DNA of 64,000 bases from Hyphomicrobiales bacterium (GTDB lineage: Bacteria; Pseudomonadota; Alphaproteobacteria; Rhizobiales; Rhizobiaceae). The number at the start of each line of letters is the position of its first letter. The first letter of the stretch is position 1. The notes under the pieces were generated by a model. That model ran no database searches and was not told the origin of the DNA. It worked only from the letters and a program-made list of their open reading frames with translations. Below, one piece after another: positions 43,655 to 52,936 of the stretch. The translations under genes were made by a program, and so were the position numbers. The stretch lies in the NCBI GenBank assembly GCA_900472925.1, contig UCJU01000002.1, positions 175,015 through 239,014 of the forward strand, written 5' to 3'.

Positions 43655-44854
43655 ATGAAGACCGCAGACCCGGAATTGATGCGTGCGATCAATCGCCTGA
43701 ATGTCCTCGACACGGTTCGTCGCCACGGCCCGATCTCGCGGGTGGAGATCAGCGAGAGAACCCAGCTCTCCACGACAACCGTCTCTGCCATAACGGCATC
43801 GCTTCTGGATGACGGGCTGATTCTCTCTCGGCATCTGGGTGATATCAGAACCGAGGGTGCACGGGGCCGCCCGCGCGTGATGCTGGAACTCAACCCGGAT
43901 GCGGCCCGTGTCGTCGGCGCCAAGATTGCGGCGAGCCGCATGGTGTTCGTGGTCACGGATTTCTGCGGCAATGTCTTATCCACGCTCGCGCTGCCCATCC
44001 GCATCGACCGTCAGCCCATCGGCGTCATTGCCGACCTGATCGAGGATGGCGTGCGGCGCTGCGTGGTGGATGCAAACCTGTCGCTTGAAGATGTCGATAT
44101 GGTCTGTCTCGGTCTGCCCGGCGTGATCGAGCATCGCACAGGTAAAATCCGCTCCAGCCCTGTGCTGCGCGAAGTGAATATCGACTTTGCCGATGAAATG
44201 ACGGCGCGTTTCGGCACGCCGACGATTATCGAAAGCGATGCCCATGCCGTAACGCTCGGCCACCACTGGTTCGGCAAGGCGCGGGATCTGGAGGACATGG
44301 TGCTGATCTCACTGGAGCAGACGCTGGGGCTTGGCGTGCTGCATCGCAACGACCTTTTTCGCGGAGCCGGCGGTCTCAGCCATAATCTCGGCGATCTCGT
44401 GCTGGTCGCAAGCCCGCAAGGCACTGTGCGGCTTGCCAGCCAAGCGGGCGAAAATGCCATTCTTGGCTCAAGGCCTGCGGATGGGCGCTTTGCAGAGGCC
44501 ATTCGACTTGGTCGAGGCATGCAGCACGCCCAGACGCTGGTGCTGGCGCAGGACAATGATCTCATCGCCGCTGCCGAGCGTGCGGGCGCGGCCATAGGGC
44601 TGACGCTGGCCAATATCGTCACGCTGTTCGCACCGCCTCGGGTCATCATCGTCGGGTCGAGCCTCGAACTCGGCGCGCCCTTTATCGACAGCATCCGCGC
44701 CGCCTATGAGGCATCCGTGCCTCCTTCCCTGCAAGGCGTGGCGGAACTGGTCTTTGACAAATCCAGCGATGAATTGTGGGCGCAAGGTGCGGCGGCTGTC
44801 GCGCTTTACGAACTTTACGAATCTCCGTGGAACACCACGGGTCCGGCTCTCTGA
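43655..44854 (+). CDS. ROK-family (NagC/XylR-like) transcriptional regulator
   Basis: A 399-residue regulator with an N-terminal winged helix (LNVLDTVRRHGPISRVEISERTQLSTTTVSAI, HTH near residues 20-55) and a C-terminal ROK sugar-kinase-like domain. The ROK pattern is recognisable (VCLGLPGVIEHRTGKI near 150, ESDAHAVTLGHHWFG near 190, GLGVLHRNDLFRGAGGLSHNLGD near 225-248), but the CxCGxxGC zinc motif that should follow is absent; VASPQGTVRLASQAG stands in its place. It therefore binds a sugar without the usual zinc site. It is divergent from the importer and first of a four-gene rightward unit. Its ribosome binding site is poor. Confidence 0.85.
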   Translation: MKTADPELMRAINRLNVLDTVRRHGPISRVEISERTQLSTTTVSAITASLLDDGLILSRHLGDIRTEGARGRPRVMLELNPDAARVVGAKIAASRMVFVVTDFCGNVLSTLALPIRIDRQPIGVIADLIEDGVRRCVVDANLSLEDVDMVCLGLPGVIEHRTGKIRSSPVLREVNIDFADEMTARFGTPTIIESDAHAVTLGHHWFGKARDLEDMVLISLEQTLGLGVLHRNDLFRGAGGLSHNLGDLVLVASPQGTVRLASQAGENAILGSRPADGRFAEAIRLGRGMQHAQTLVLAQDNDLIAAAERAGAAIGLTLANIVTLFAPPRVIIVGSSLELGAPFIDSIRAAYEASVPPSLQGVAELVFDKSSDELWAQGAAAVALYELYESPWNTTGPAL

Positions 44855-44890
44855 GGAGTGAGGCGGTTCATACATGACGGGAGAGAGTTT

Positions 44891-45991
44891 ATGAAAAAAG
44901 TCGGCATTGGCATCATCGGATGCGGCAATATTTCCGGCGCTTATCTGAAGGCGATGGCATCCTTTCCTATTCTGGACATTCGCGGCGTGGCCGACATGAA
45001 TGCGGATATGGCGAAAGCAAGGGCCGAGGAATTCAACCTGACGGCCCGCACGGTGGACGAATTATTCGCCGATCCCGAAATCGAAATCATCGTCAACCTG
45101 ACGATCCCCAAGGCCCATGTCGAAGTGGCCCTGAGAGCGCTGGATGCGGGCAAGCACACCTATTCCGAAAAGCCGCTCGGCATCAATTTCGCGGAAGGCA
45201 AAAAGCTGGCCGACGCGGCTAAGGCCAAGAACCTGCGCATCGGTGCGGCACCGGATACCTTCCTGGGCGGGGGCCATCAGACGGCCCGAACGCTGATCGA
45301 CCAGGGCGTTCTCGGCATGCCTGTGGGCGGCACGGCCACGTTCATGTGCCCCGGCCATGAACGCTGGCACCCCAATCCCGCTTTCTATTACGAGGTTGGC
45401 GGCGGGCCGATGCTGGATATGGGACCCTATTACATCACCGATCTCGTCAATCTGTTCGGACCGGTGGCCAAGGTTGCGGGCTTTGCTTTCTCACCACGAG
45501 CAGAGCGACTGATCACCAGCGAACCACGCAATGGCGAAAAGATACCGGTGCAGATTGCCACGCATGTCGCGGGCGCCTTGGCATTCCAGAACGGTGCCGT
45601 CGTGCAGGTCGGCATGAGCTTCGATGTGGCCGGACACAAGCATGTGCCGCTGGAACTCTACGGCACCGAAGGCACGCTGATTGTGCCCGACCCAAACCAT
45701 TTTGGTGGCGAAGTACAATTGCTGAAAAAAGGCGGACAGTTCGAAAATCAGGACCTGTCATCGCCCTATGCGGATGGCAATTACCGGTCCATCGGCGTGG
45801 CGGATATGGCCCATGCCATTCGCGCCAACCGCCAGCACCGCGCCAATGGCGATCTCGCCCTGCATGTGCTCGAGGTTATGGAAGCGTTTCAGACCGCATC
45901 CGACACCGGCACGACCATCAACATCACCACGGCCGTCGATCGTCCAGCGCCGCTGGCGGAATCGCTGGTTGACGGCCAGATCGGCAAATAA
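44891..45991 (+). CDS. Gfo/Idh/MocA-family NAD(P)-dependent oxidoreductase
   Basis: A 366-residue dehydrogenase. The Rossmann start KKVGIGIIGCGNISGAYLKAM at residues 2-22 and the EKPLGINFAEGKKL segment near 96, with the catalytic Lys in SEKP, are family hallmarks. The C-terminal alpha/beta domain contains GGPMLDMGPYYITDLVNLFGP near 175. Such enzymes oxidise sugars, inositols or keto-sugars; ThuB of Sinorhizobium, which acts with ThuA on disaccharides, is one relevant relative. The ATG at 44891 has GGGAGAGAG upstream. It follows the ROK gene by 36 bp. Confidence 0.88.
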   Translation: MKKVGIGIIGCGNISGAYLKAMASFPILDIRGVADMNADMAKARAEEFNLTARTVDELFADPEIEIIVNLTIPKAHVEVALRALDAGKHTYSEKPLGINFAEGKKLADAAKAKNLRIGAAPDTFLGGGHQTARTLIDQGVLGMPVGGTATFMCPGHERWHPNPAFYYEVGGGPMLDMGPYYITDLVNLFGPVAKVAGFAFSPRAERLITSEPRNGEKIPVQIATHVAGALAFQNGAVVQVGMSFDVAGHKHVPLELYGTEGTLIVPDPNHFGGEVQLLKKGGQFENQDLSSPYADGNYRSIGVADMAHAIRANRQHRANGDLALHVLEVMEAFQTASDTGTTINITTAVDRPAPLAESLVDGQIGK

Positions 45992-46008
45992 TTTCAAGGA
46001 GGAATGAA

Positions 46009-46650
<642 letters not shown>

Positions 46651-46657
46651 CGAAATC

Positions 46658-46678
46658 GGGACGGAATGATGCCGTCCC
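46658..46678 (+). promoter_or_regulatory. Intercistronic hairpin between ThuA-like and dehydrogenase genes
   Basis: GGGACGG at 46658-46664 pairs with CCGTCCC at 46672-46678 around a 7-nt loop. It lies just after the ThuA-like stop and 15 bp before the next start. No T-run follows, so it is unlikely to end transcription. Confidence 0.5.
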
Positions 46679-46693
46679 ATATTGGGAGGTATC

Positions 46694-47722
46694 ATGACAG
46701 GTCGCAACATCGTGCTGGTCGATCCGCTGCCGCGGACCCTTGAACTCATCATGGAGCCCGATGTCCGCGCCCGGCTGGAAAAGCTGGGAGAACTTGTCAT
46801 TTCGGAAGATCGGCAGATGCCTGCGGAACAGGTGGATGTCCTTCTTCCCGATACCGTCCTGATCTTCGGCCAGACCGACATGCCGAAAGAGAGACTGGAT
46901 CGCGCGCCGAAGCTCAAGGCAATCATCAATGTGGAATCCAATTTCCTGCCGAATATAAATTATCAGGCCTGCGTCGAACGCGGTATCTGGGTCATCACGC
47001 CTGCCTCGGCCTTCTCGTCACCCGTTGCTGAAGCATCGCTTGGCATAGCGCTTGATCTGGCGCGCGGCATAACCATTGCCGACCGCCAGTTTCGCGACGG
47101 TACTGAAGAGTATGGCCTCGCCGGAAACGCCGAGACATTTCGCTACGCCGGTGCGCCCATTGGCATCATCGGCTTCGGCGACCTGGGCCGCGAGCTTCGC
47201 GAACTCACGCGTCCTTTCAAGAACACGGTCCATGTTTATGATCCCTGGCTTCCGCAGGAAATCATCGAACGCCAGGACTGCATTCCCAGCACGCTGGACG
47301 AGGTCTTTTCCAAATCCCGCGTGGTCTATGTTTTTGCCAGCGTTACCAGCGAAAACCAAGGCTTCATTGGAAAAACCCAGTTCGATGCCATGCAGCCGGG
47401 TTCGGCTTTCCTGCTGATGAGCCGCGCTGCCGTGGTCGATTTCCCTGCCATGCTCGACGCCGTCAAATCCGGCCATATCCGCGCAGCAACCGACGTTTTT
47501 CCAGACGAGCCGGTGGCGGCGGATGATCCGGTCCGCAATATCCCCGGCCTCCTGCTCTCTGCCCACCGCACGGGCGGCACGCGCGATGCTTTCTACAAGC
47601 TTGGCTCCATGGCGGTTGCGGATGCAGAACTGATCATGAAGGGTCTTCCTCCACAATTGTGCCGACGCGCCGACCCCGCAACGGCCAGCAGGCTTCGTTC
47701 CAAGCCGGTTAGCGTCTCATAA
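46694..47722 (+). CDS. D-isomer-specific 2-hydroxyacid dehydrogenase family protein
   Basis: A 342-residue NAD-dependent dehydrogenase. The NAD-binding loop GIIGFGDLGRELREL is near residue 155, the conserved Arg in LLMSRAAVVDFPAM near 240, and Glu/Asp in DVFPDEPVAADDPVRNIPGLLLSAHRTGGT near 270-300 with the catalytic His. Substrates of the family include hydroxypyruvate, glyoxylate and phosphoglycerate. Start ATG 46694 is behind GGGAGGTATC. It is last in the ROK-led unit. It may reduce a keto acid from the sugar pathway; the substrate is not evident. Confidence 0.85.
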   Translation: MTGRNIVLVDPLPRTLELIMEPDVRARLEKLGELVISEDRQMPAEQVDVLLPDTVLIFGQTDMPKERLDRAPKLKAIINVESNFLPNINYQACVERGIWVITPASAFSSPVAEASLGIALDLARGITIADRQFRDGTEEYGLAGNAETFRYAGAPIGIIGFGDLGRELRELTRPFKNTVHVYDPWLPQEIIERQDCIPSTLDEVFSKSRVVYVFASVTSENQGFIGKTQFDAMQPGSAFLLMSRAAVVDFPAMLDAVKSGHIRAATDVFPDEPVAADDPVRNIPGLLLSAHRTGGTRDAFYKLGSMAVADAELIMKGLPPQLCRRADPATASRLRSKPVSVS

Positions 47723-47866
47723 TTCACTTCCCGTTTTGAAAAAGCCTGGACTTGCCCGATCCTTGGCCCCTGTCCCTAGTCGTGAACTTTCAGGACGCAG
47801 TTGGGGAGCGATTGTGCGGTCTGCGCGTTTTTGGAAGTCCGCATTTTATCCCGCACATAGGCTCCC

Positions 47867-48832
47867 ATGACAATTCTAGCATCTTATCTCTACCGAGACG
47901 GTCAACGCGCCGAGGAAGTGCCGCTGACCTCAACCGCATTCGAACCCAAAGACGGGGAATTTGTCTGGATCGGGCTGGTTGATCCAACAGCCGAGGAAAT
48001 GTCTGATCTGAAGGCAATGTTCGGTCTGCATCCCCTGGCGGTGGAAGATGCACTGAACGGCAGGCAGGTCCCAAAAGTCGATGTCTACGGCGACCAGCTT
48101 TTTGTTGTCGTGAAAACGGCGCACCTGGAGGGCGACAAGATCGCCTATGGCGAGACCTCCATTTTCGTTGGCTCCAACCATCTCGTCTCTGTCAGGCATG
48201 GCTCGGCCCGTGCCCACAAGGAATTGCGCGAGCAACTCGAGCACTCCTCAAGGCTGCTGCGTCAGGGGCCGGACTACGTGTTGCACGGTATCATCGACTT
48301 CGTCGTTGATGGATACCTGCCCATGGTGGAGGCGCTGGAAGACAAGGTGCTGGAGCTGGAAAAGCACATTCTGATGTCGCTTCTACAGCCCGAGCAGATC
48401 AGGCGTATCTTCAGAATGCGCCGGCAGGTCATCCGCTTTCAGCGCATCCTCGGCCCGATGGCAGAAGTCGTCGGTAAGCTGAGCCACCTTGAACTTCCTT
48501 GTGTCGATGAGAATGTCCAACCCTTCTTCAAGGATGTCCATGACCACATCAGGCGTGTGGACGGAATGGTCAGCGGCTTGCGAGAAATCATGACGTCTGT
48601 GTTTGAGGCTTCAAACCTGCTTGAACAGCAGCGACAGGGTGCGATCACCCGACAACTGGCGGCATGGGCGGCGATTTTGGCCGTGCCGACGGCGATTGCT
48701 GGCATATACGGTATGAACTTCAAGAATATGCCCGAACTTGAGACAAGATACGGCTATTTCATTGTGCTCGGTGTCATCGCGGCACTGTGTTCGGTGTTGT
48801 ACATACGCTTCAAAAAATCAGGCTGGCTGTAG
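47867..48832 (+). CDS. corA: CorA-family magnesium/divalent cation transporter
   Basis: A 321-residue CorA channel. The cytoplasmic N-terminal domain has HPLAVEDALNGRQVPKVDVYGDQLFVV near 57-85; the long stalk helix (ALEDKVLELEKHI near 157) follows, and the two C-terminal membrane helices are at about 258-280 and 290-312, joined by the YGMNF selectivity loop. The GMN motif is intact, and the C-terminus is basic (KKSGW). A single gene with its own 144-bp upstream gap, it would import magnesium constitutively or under general control. No riboswitch could be recognised upstream. Confidence 0.93.
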   Translation: MTILASYLYRDGQRAEEVPLTSTAFEPKDGEFVWIGLVDPTAEEMSDLKAMFGLHPLAVEDALNGRQVPKVDVYGDQLFVVVKTAHLEGDKIAYGETSIFVGSNHLVSVRHGSARAHKELREQLEHSSRLLRQGPDYVLHGIIDFVVDGYLPMVEALEDKVLELEKHILMSLLQPEQIRRIFRMRRQVIRFQRILGPMAEVVGKLSHLELPCVDENVQPFFKDVHDHIRRVDGMVSGLREIMTSVFEASNLLEQQRQGAITRQLAAWAAILAVPTAIAGIYGMNFKNMPELETRYGYFIVLGVIAALCSVLYIRFKKSGWL

Positions 48833-48846
48833 GAACCGACACTACA

Positions 48847-48863
48847 ACCAGCCGAGCGCTGGT
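48847..48863 (+). terminator. Small hairpin after corA
   Basis: ACCAGC at 48847-48852 pairs with GCTGGT at 48858-48863 around a 5-nt loop, followed by ATTCTCCTC. The tail is weak for a terminator. Confidence 0.35.
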
Positions 48864-48889
48864 ATTCTCCTCACAACCACTTCTTTCTG

Positions 48890-48914
48890 GGAACTCTGCG
48901 CCTTCCATGCGGTT
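48890..48914 (+). promoter_or_regulatory. Candidate EcfG-type promoter of the secreted small protein
   Basis: GGAAC at 48890-48894 and GGTT at 48911-48914 are spaced by 16 bp, the same variant as before the host-attachment gene (consensus CGTT). The ATG follows 39 bp downstream with GGAGGAAAC in the leader. Confidence 0.55.
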
Positions 48915-48953
48915 AGGGAGACGCGAACAACAGAAAAGTTTGGAGGAAACACC

Positions 48954-49262
48954 ATGAAAAAGTATCTCATCGGAACAGTCTTTGCGTTGAGCTTTGCATC
49001 CTTGGCGGTTGCCCAGGGAACAGGTGGAGGAGCTGGCGGCAACACCGGCGGCAATTCTGGCTCGGGCACATCCGCCGGTTCAACAAGCGGAAGTGGAGCC
49101 GGAGCGGGTGGAGCATCTGGCACAGGTTCGACCAATTCGACGGGCGACGGTGCTGGTGCGAGCGGCAACACCAACAACACCAACTGTGTTAATGGCAATC
49201 CATCGACGGCGAACAATAGCGCAAGCACAGGTACGACGACAGGCACAGCCTGCCCAAATTAA
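48954..49262 (+). CDS. Small secreted Gly/Ser/Thr/Asn-rich protein of unknown function
   Basis: A 102-residue protein. The signal peptide MKKYLIGTVFALSFASLAVAQ is cleaved after AVA near residue 20. The mature part is low-complexity: Gly-rich to about residue 60, then Asn/Thr/Ser-rich with two Cys (NCVNGN and TACPN) that could form one disulfide. No family recognised. The mature chain looks disordered and very hydrophilic, consistent with a periplasmic or surface-exposed protein. The start has GGAGGAAACACC, and a strong terminator follows, so it is an independent gene; the antisense frame is also open only because of repetitive GGC/ACC codons. A stress-induced role is inferred from the GGAAC-type promoter. 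Confidence 0.75.
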   Translation: MKKYLIGTVFALSFASLAVAQGTGGGAGGNTGGNSGSGTSAGSTSGSGAGAGGASGTGSTNSTGDGAGASGNTNNTNCVNGNPSTANNSASTGTTTGTACPN

Positions 49263-49283
49263 GCAGGAAGTCAGATTAGACGT

Positions 49284-49312
49284 AAAAAGCCGGGGATCAG
49301 CCCCGGCTTTTT
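49284..49312. terminator. Strong bidirectional terminator
   Basis: AAAAAGCCGGGG at 49284-49295 pairs with CCCCGGCTTTTT at 49301-49312 around ATCAG, and TTTT follows on the plus strand while the complement gives a T-run on the minus strand. It serves the small secreted protein gene on the right-going side and the MFS gene on the left-going side. Confidence 0.9.
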
Positions 49313-49335
49313 TGTTTTCAGGCGCTTCCATTCCC

Positions 49336-50538
49336 CTACGCGACGCTCACCTGCGGCCGTGGTTTTACACCCAGAATGATGCCGATTGCAGCGAGGGCAA
49401 GGATGAGCCCACTGGTGCCGAACACACTGGTTGCGCCGTTCATGTCGAAAATGATGCCACCCACCGCAGCGCCCATGGCGATGGCGAACTGGATGGAGGC
49501 CACGAGCAGGCCGCCTGCACTTTCGGCCTCATCGGGAACGGTGCGCGCCAGCCACGTTGACCATGACACGGGAACAGCGCCAAACAGGAAGCCCCAGATT
49601 GCAACCATGACGGCGGCCAATGGCAGAGGCGGTTCTGTCGTGACGAGCAGCAGCGCGATCAACGCCATCAGCAGAGGCAATGCTGCCAGCGAAACCCTGA
49701 GGCTGCGGCTGATCAACGAGCCCGCTACCAATGTTCCAACGAAATTGGCAAGGCCGAAACCAAGCAACAAGGCTGACACCATGCCAATACCGGCCCCGAT
49801 ATTTGCCTCCAGATACGGCCGCAGATAGGTGAAGAATGCGAAATGGCCACCAAAAACGAGTGTTGCGGCAATGAGCCCGAGGGCAATCCCGGGTCTTGCC
49901 AGGACAACGCCGAGGGTTTTTACGCTGGTCGAGCCCGTCGGCGCAAGCTTTGGCAATGTCAGAAACTGCATGACGAACGCAATGACGCCGAGCAGTGCCG
50001 TCAATACGAAGACGGAACGCCAGCCTGCAAGTTCACCAACGTAGCTGCCCACGGGAGCCGCAACGATGGTTGCCGCCGAAACGCCGCTGAATATCATCGA
50101 CAATGCGCGCGGAATGCTGGCGGGCGGGACAAGTCGAATGACGATGGCGGTGGACATCGCCCAGAAGCCGCCGAGCGCGACGCCCAGGAGCAAACGGCCA
50201 ATCAGCAGCACAGTCATGCCGGGTGCGGCTGCTACCAACAGGTTGGAAACCACGAGCGAGGCCGAGAAGAACATCATCAGATGTCGTCGGTCGATGCGTT
50301 GTGCCACAGACGTTATCAAGAGACTGGCCACCATACCGACAACGGCGGTGACCGTGACCGCCTGCCCGGCAGCGCCTTCGGTAATTCCCAGTTCGGCAGC
50401 AATGGGGGGCAAAAGGCTTGCGGGCAGAAACTCTGCTGTCACAAGTCCGAAAACGCCAAGGGCCATGGAGGTCACGGCGCCCCAATTGGGCGCTTGCGGA
50501 CTCGCGTCCGTCTGAACGTTCTTAAAAGTCGGGTTCAT
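49336..50538 (-). CDS. MFS transporter, DHA1-type (arabinose/drug efflux-like)
   Basis: A 400-residue 12-helix major facilitator of the AraJ/YdhP-like efflux group. TM1 (MALGVFGLVTAEFLPASLLPPIAAELG) starts near residue 24, loop 2-3 with TSVAQRIDRRHLM near 80, TM4 GRLLLGVALGGFWAMSTAIVIRLVPP near 112-137, and the last helices end near 395. Exports a sugar or toxic small molecule across the inner membrane by proton antiport. ATG 50538 is chosen because of AAAGGACC upstream; the longer frame has no export feature. It is divergent from an AraC regulator that probably controls it. Confidence 0.87.
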   Translation of the reverse strand: MNPTFKNVQTDASPQAPNWGAVTSMALGVFGLVTAEFLPASLLPPIAAELGITEGAAGQAVTVTAVVGMVASLLITSVAQRIDRRHLMMFFSASLVVSNLLVAAAPGMTVLLIGRLLLGVALGGFWAMSTAIVIRLVPPASIPRALSMIFSGVSAATIVAAPVGSYVGELAGWRSVFVLTALLGVIAFVMQFLTLPKLAPTGSTSVKTLGVVLARPGIALGLIAATLVFGGHFAFFTYLRPYLEANIGAGIGMVSALLLGFGLANFVGTLVAGSLISRSLRVSLAALPLLMALIALLLVTTEPPLPLAAVMVAIWGFLFGAVPVSWSTWLARTVPDEAESAGGLLVASIQFAIAMGAAVGGIIFDMNGATSVFGTSGLILALAAIGIILGVKPRPQVSVA

Positions 50539-50616
50539 AGTCAGGTCCTTTGGGAGGATGAGAATGACCTCAACATAAACTGGACTTTCCGGACGATCTA
50601 TGTCACATAATCCGTC

Positions 50617-51618
50617 ATGCTTGATCAAAAGTCCGAAAATCACTCAGTACCTGATCCTGACCTTATCAGTGAATTGCTGATGGGCATGCGTCTCATCGGG
50701 CTGGATTACCGCCGCATCGAAGCAACAGCGCCCTTCGGGCTGGGATTTGGTGAAGTGGAAGGACGCGCTCAGTTTCACTTTGTTGCCCGTGGGCCGGTCT
50801 ATCTGCGAACAGCGACTGGCACGCTTCATACTATGAAGACGGGCGACGCCGTGCTTATGCCGCGCGGCGGGGCGCACTCGCTGGTCTCGAACCCGGATCT
50901 CCCCTGCCAGAACATTCGCTCGCTCGATGCCGCCCAGCTTTGCAATTCTGTCACTGATGTAAAAGCCTGCAATCCCGACACGCCGGACGAACAGCGCGTT
51001 CTGGTTTTCAGCGGCTGCATGGAGTTCGATCTGGGCGGATTGCACCCGCTGGTCGGCTTGATGCCGGAGGTTATGTTTGTTGACACACTCATTACCCGTT
51101 ACCCGGAACTTCTGCCGATGCTGGAAGCAATGGAACGGGAAACGAAGCAGGAAAGGGCAGGTTTCGCAGGTATCCTTGCCCGACTGGCAGACGTGGTTGC
51201 CGCCTTCATCGTGCGGGCATGGGTGGAGTGCGGCTGCGGAGATTCCTCCGGCTGGATTGCGGCCCTGCGCGACCCTCGCCTTGGCCGCGTCATTCTGGCC
51301 ATTCACAACAATCCCGGCCACGACTGGTCTCTTGCAGAACTCGCCAGCCAGATGGGTGCGTCCCGCTCGGTCTTTGCCGAACGATTTCTGGAGGTAACCG
51401 GAATTACACCGCTGCGCTACCTCACGGAATTGCGCATGCGCCTTGCATCGCAATGGATCGGGAAGGAACATATGCCGATAGAGACAGCAGCAATCAAACT
51501 CGGCTACGGTTCTCAAGCCGCCTTCAGCCGCGCCTTCAAACGCATCATTGGCCACCCGCCGGGATCGCTGACCGCGCGAGGCAATATCGAGCGATTGACC
51601 AGCACGCAAATCAACTAG
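50617..51618 (+). CDS. AraC-family transcriptional regulator with cupin_6 domain
   Basis: A 333-residue regulator. The N-terminal cupin (FHFVARGPVYLRTATGTLHTMKTGDAVLMPRGGAHSL near 48-85) binds an effector; the C-terminal AraC double HTH spans about 222-320 (DWSLAELASQMGASRSVFAERFLEVTGITPLRYLTELRM in parts, then AIKLGYGSQAAFSRAFKRIIGHPPG). The start at ATG 50617 has a weak ribosome binding site. Transcribed away from the MFS gene with a 78-bp gap, a common pair in which the regulator induces the exporter in response to the exporter's substrate. Confidence 0.88.
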   Translation: MLDQKSENHSVPDPDLISELLMGMRLIGLDYRRIEATAPFGLGFGEVEGRAQFHFVARGPVYLRTATGTLHTMKTGDAVLMPRGGAHSLVSNPDLPCQNIRSLDAAQLCNSVTDVKACNPDTPDEQRVLVFSGCMEFDLGGLHPLVGLMPEVMFVDTLITRYPELLPMLEAMERETKQERAGFAGILARLADVVAAFIVRAWVECGCGDSSGWIAALRDPRLGRVILAIHNNPGHDWSLAELASQMGASRSVFAERFLEVTGITPLRYLTELRMRLASQWIGKEHMPIETAAIKLGYGSQAAFSRAFKRIIGHPPGSLTARGNIERLTSTQIN

Positions 51619-51653
51619 CCTCGATTTGCCGGTACTGGATCTCAGGAATGGTA

Positions 51654-51685
51654 AAAGCCATGCGCCAGGTAAAGCGCATGGCTTT
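51654..51685. terminator. Perfect 12-bp terminator hairpin between AraC gene and livK-like gene
   Basis: AAAGCCATGCGC at 51654-51665 pairs perfectly with GCGCATGGCTTT at 51674-51685 around an 8-nt loop. TTTTACC follows on the minus strand, ending the Liv operon just after its binding-protein gene. Confidence 0.75.
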
Positions 51686-51702
51686 CGGTGATATGGGCTA
51701 CG

Positions 51703-52896
51703 TTACTTGACGAGAGCGCTCACTGGGATGGGTTCGGAAATCGTCCAGTTGCCGACAACGCCCGGCTTGCCGTTTTTCGTTTCGACTATGAGATAGCGAG
51801 CCTTGTTCTGGTGGTGCAGTTCCGCCGTGAACGTACGCGGTCCAAACAGCGTCGGCTCATCCTTCATCTTTTCAAGTTCAGCAACGACAGCGTCCGCGTC
51901 TGTTGTTCCGGCACGCTCTACCGCCTTGGCCCAGACATCGATCATGGAATAGCCGGGATAGACGTATTGGCTCGATGGATCGGAGCCGGTCTTTTTCTTG
52001 TACGCGGCATTGAAGGTCTGCACGGCCGGGTTCGGATCGTCGCCGTAGATCGATCCCTGAACCGGTGTAAAGAAGTTTGACAGGTCCGGCACCGCCGACA
52101 GCCAGTAGCTTCCGTCCACGCCGGAACCGTTGAGGATCATAGAGTTGATACCGGCAGCGCGGATCTGCTTGATGGCCGATACGGCACCGGGCATCATGGT
52201 GCACAGCATAATTGCATCTGGCTCCTGCGGCAGCGCCTTGATGCGGGAAATCTGCGCAGCGATCGAAGCATCTTCGTTCTTGAACGTGTCCTTGCCGACG
52301 AGCTTCGCCCCCTTGGCCTCAAGCTTCGGCATCATCCAGTCGAAACCGTCGCAGATGCCTTTATTATACTCGGTCCAGGTGTCGAGGAGCCGGTAATAGG
52401 TCTTGGCCTTCTTCTCGTTGAAAGCCCATTCCGCCATCGTCGCGCCTTGCACGGCGGCCAGTACGGAAGCGGAGAAACTGTGCGGACCGACCCCCTGAAT
52501 GCCTGCCTTCACGGATTCGGCGCAGAGGAAAAACGAAACCAGTCCCGCATCTTCCGCCGCCAGCGCCGCCGGTGCGCCGAAGTCGTAATCGCACGACACG
52601 ACGACAAGGTCCGCACCCTTGTCGATGACGGACAGGCCGGCTTTGGCACCTTCTGCGCGGTCGGATTTCGTATCGGCGCTGACAACCTCGATCTTTTTGC
52701 CGAGCAGGCCACCCGCCGCATTGATTTCGTCGATGCGGATCATCGCCGCATCCTGCGCCGGTTTGTCATAGGCCTCCATGAAACCGGAAGCGCCGGTCGC
52801 AAAGCCGACGACGATCTTGTCGTCGTCTGCCCATGCCGGTAAGGTGGCCATGGCGGTCGCCAATACCACAGAGAGCATTCTCGTCATATAAGCCAT
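51703..52896 (-). CDS. Branched-chain-type ABC transporter substrate-binding protein (Peripla_BP_6)
   Basis: A 397-residue binding protein of the LivK/AmiC class. The signal peptide MLSVVLATAMATLPAWADD ends near residue 24. Landmarks are AAGGLLGKKIEVVSADTKSD near 60-79, DLVVVSCDYDFGAPAA near 95, and ASIAAQISRIKALPQEPDAIMLCTMMPG near 210-237. The LivK superfamily also binds amides, urea and other non-amino-acid ligands, which suits the lactamase-type genes upstream. It is last of the Liv operon, an unusual place for a binding protein, and is followed by a terminator hairpin. Confidence 0.9.
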   Translation of the reverse strand: MAYMTRMLSVVLATAMATLPAWADDDKIVVGFATGASGFMEAYDKPAQDAAMIRIDEINAAGGLLGKKIEVVSADTKSDRAEGAKAGLSVIDKGADLVVVSCDYDFGAPAALAAEDAGLVSFFLCAESVKAGIQGVGPHSFSASVLAAVQGATMAEWAFNEKKAKTYYRLLDTWTEYNKGICDGFDWMMPKLEAKGAKLVGKDTFKNEDASIAAQISRIKALPQEPDAIMLCTMMPGAVSAIKQIRAAGINSMILNGSGVDGSYWLSAVPDLSNFFTPVQGSIYGDDPNPAVQTFNAAYKKKTGSDPSSQYVYPGYSMIDVWAKAVERAGTTDADAVVAELEKMKDEPTLFGPRTFTAELHHQNKARYLIVETKNGKPGVVGNWTISEPIPVSALVK

Positions 52897-52936
52897 TTCG
52901 TTCTCCTTTATTGCCGTGCGGTTTCCTCTCCGCCGG

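Noticed and set aside
47723..47866. Possible magnesium riboswitch before corA
   Set aside because: No consistent set of helices resembling the known M-box or mgtA-type leaders could be found in the 144 bp.
50644..51609. 321-residue minus-strand open frame antisense to the AraC gene
   Set aside because: The plus-strand AraC domain is unmistakable; the antisense product has no features.
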